NCBI GenBank assembly: GCA_021200345.1
Contig: JAJQGR010000152.1
Location: 1 to 13,449 of the forward strand
DNA length: 13,449 bases
Direction: 5' to 3'
Source: Lachnospiraceae bacterium
GTDB taxonomy: Bacteria > Bacillota > Clostridia > Lachnospirales > Lachnospiraceae
The notes under the pieces were generated by a model. The model was not told the DNA's origin and made no database searches. It worked only from the letters and a program-made list of their open reading frames with translations. Shown piece after piece: positions 13,430 to 13,449 of the stretch. The translations under genes were made by a program, and so were the position numbers. Position 1 is the first letter of the stretch; each line of letters starts with the position of its first letter.

Positions 13430-13449
13430 AATGGCACACTCACTTTAAC

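Noticed and set aside
1..13449. Mobile elements, CRISPR arrays, tRNA or rRNA genes
   Set aside because: No transposase, spaced repeats, cloverleaf or rRNA sequence was seen on either strand.

Overview
This 13.4 kb window reads as chromosomal DNA of a spore-forming clostridium, most likely of the Lachnospiraceae type. The basis is the mix of division and early-sporulation genes, strong GGAGG-type ribosome binding sites, a moderately high GC content with GC-rich codon choice, and protein sequences close to the clostridial forms of each family. I see no insertion sequence, phage gene, CRISPR array, tRNA or rRNA. All genes but two are on the + strand.

Positions 1-5853 are the downstream half of a division and cell wall (dcw) cluster. 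It holds the last codons of a class B penicillin-binding protein (FtsI/SpoVD type), mraY, murD, ftsW/spoVE, divIB/ftsQ and ftsZ. The genes nearly abut or overlap, and ftsZ also has a candidate promoter of its own. murG, murB, murC and ftsA, which often sit inside such clusters, are not here. A strong hairpin with a T-rich tail follows ftsZ.

Positions 5952-7573 are the spoIIG pair, spoIIGA (membrane aspartic protease) and sigE (pro-sigma-E, mother-cell sigma factor). sigG, which usually follows sigE in Firmicutes, is absent. A stand-alone Gfo/Idh/MocA oxidoreductase (7747-8898) takes its place.

Positions 8883-11147 form a uracil salvage unit. upp (minus strand) and a uracil permease gene (plus strand) diverge from a 200-base intergenic region with a good promoter in each direction. 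A perfect 11-bp hairpin that overlaps the end of the oxidoreductase gene can terminate upp.

Positions 11189-12141 form a riboflavin uptake unit: consensus promoter, FMN riboswitch, ribU (S component of an ECF transporter) and a textbook terminator. The riboswitch is odd: about 82 extra bases, able to fold into an arm, split off the last conserved block.

Positions 12206-13429 hold a single-pass membrane protein with a coiled coil and a degenerate M23/LytM domain that lacks the metal-binding and catalytic residues. It is followed, convergently, by a YerC-type TrpR-related regulator on the minus strand.

Nothing here amounts to a clearly new system. The points most worth following up are the expanded FMN riboswitch, the degenerate LytM protein (a possible SpoIIQ-like or hydrolase-regulating factor), the insertion within region 4 of sigma-E, and the terminator between ftsZ and spoIIGA.
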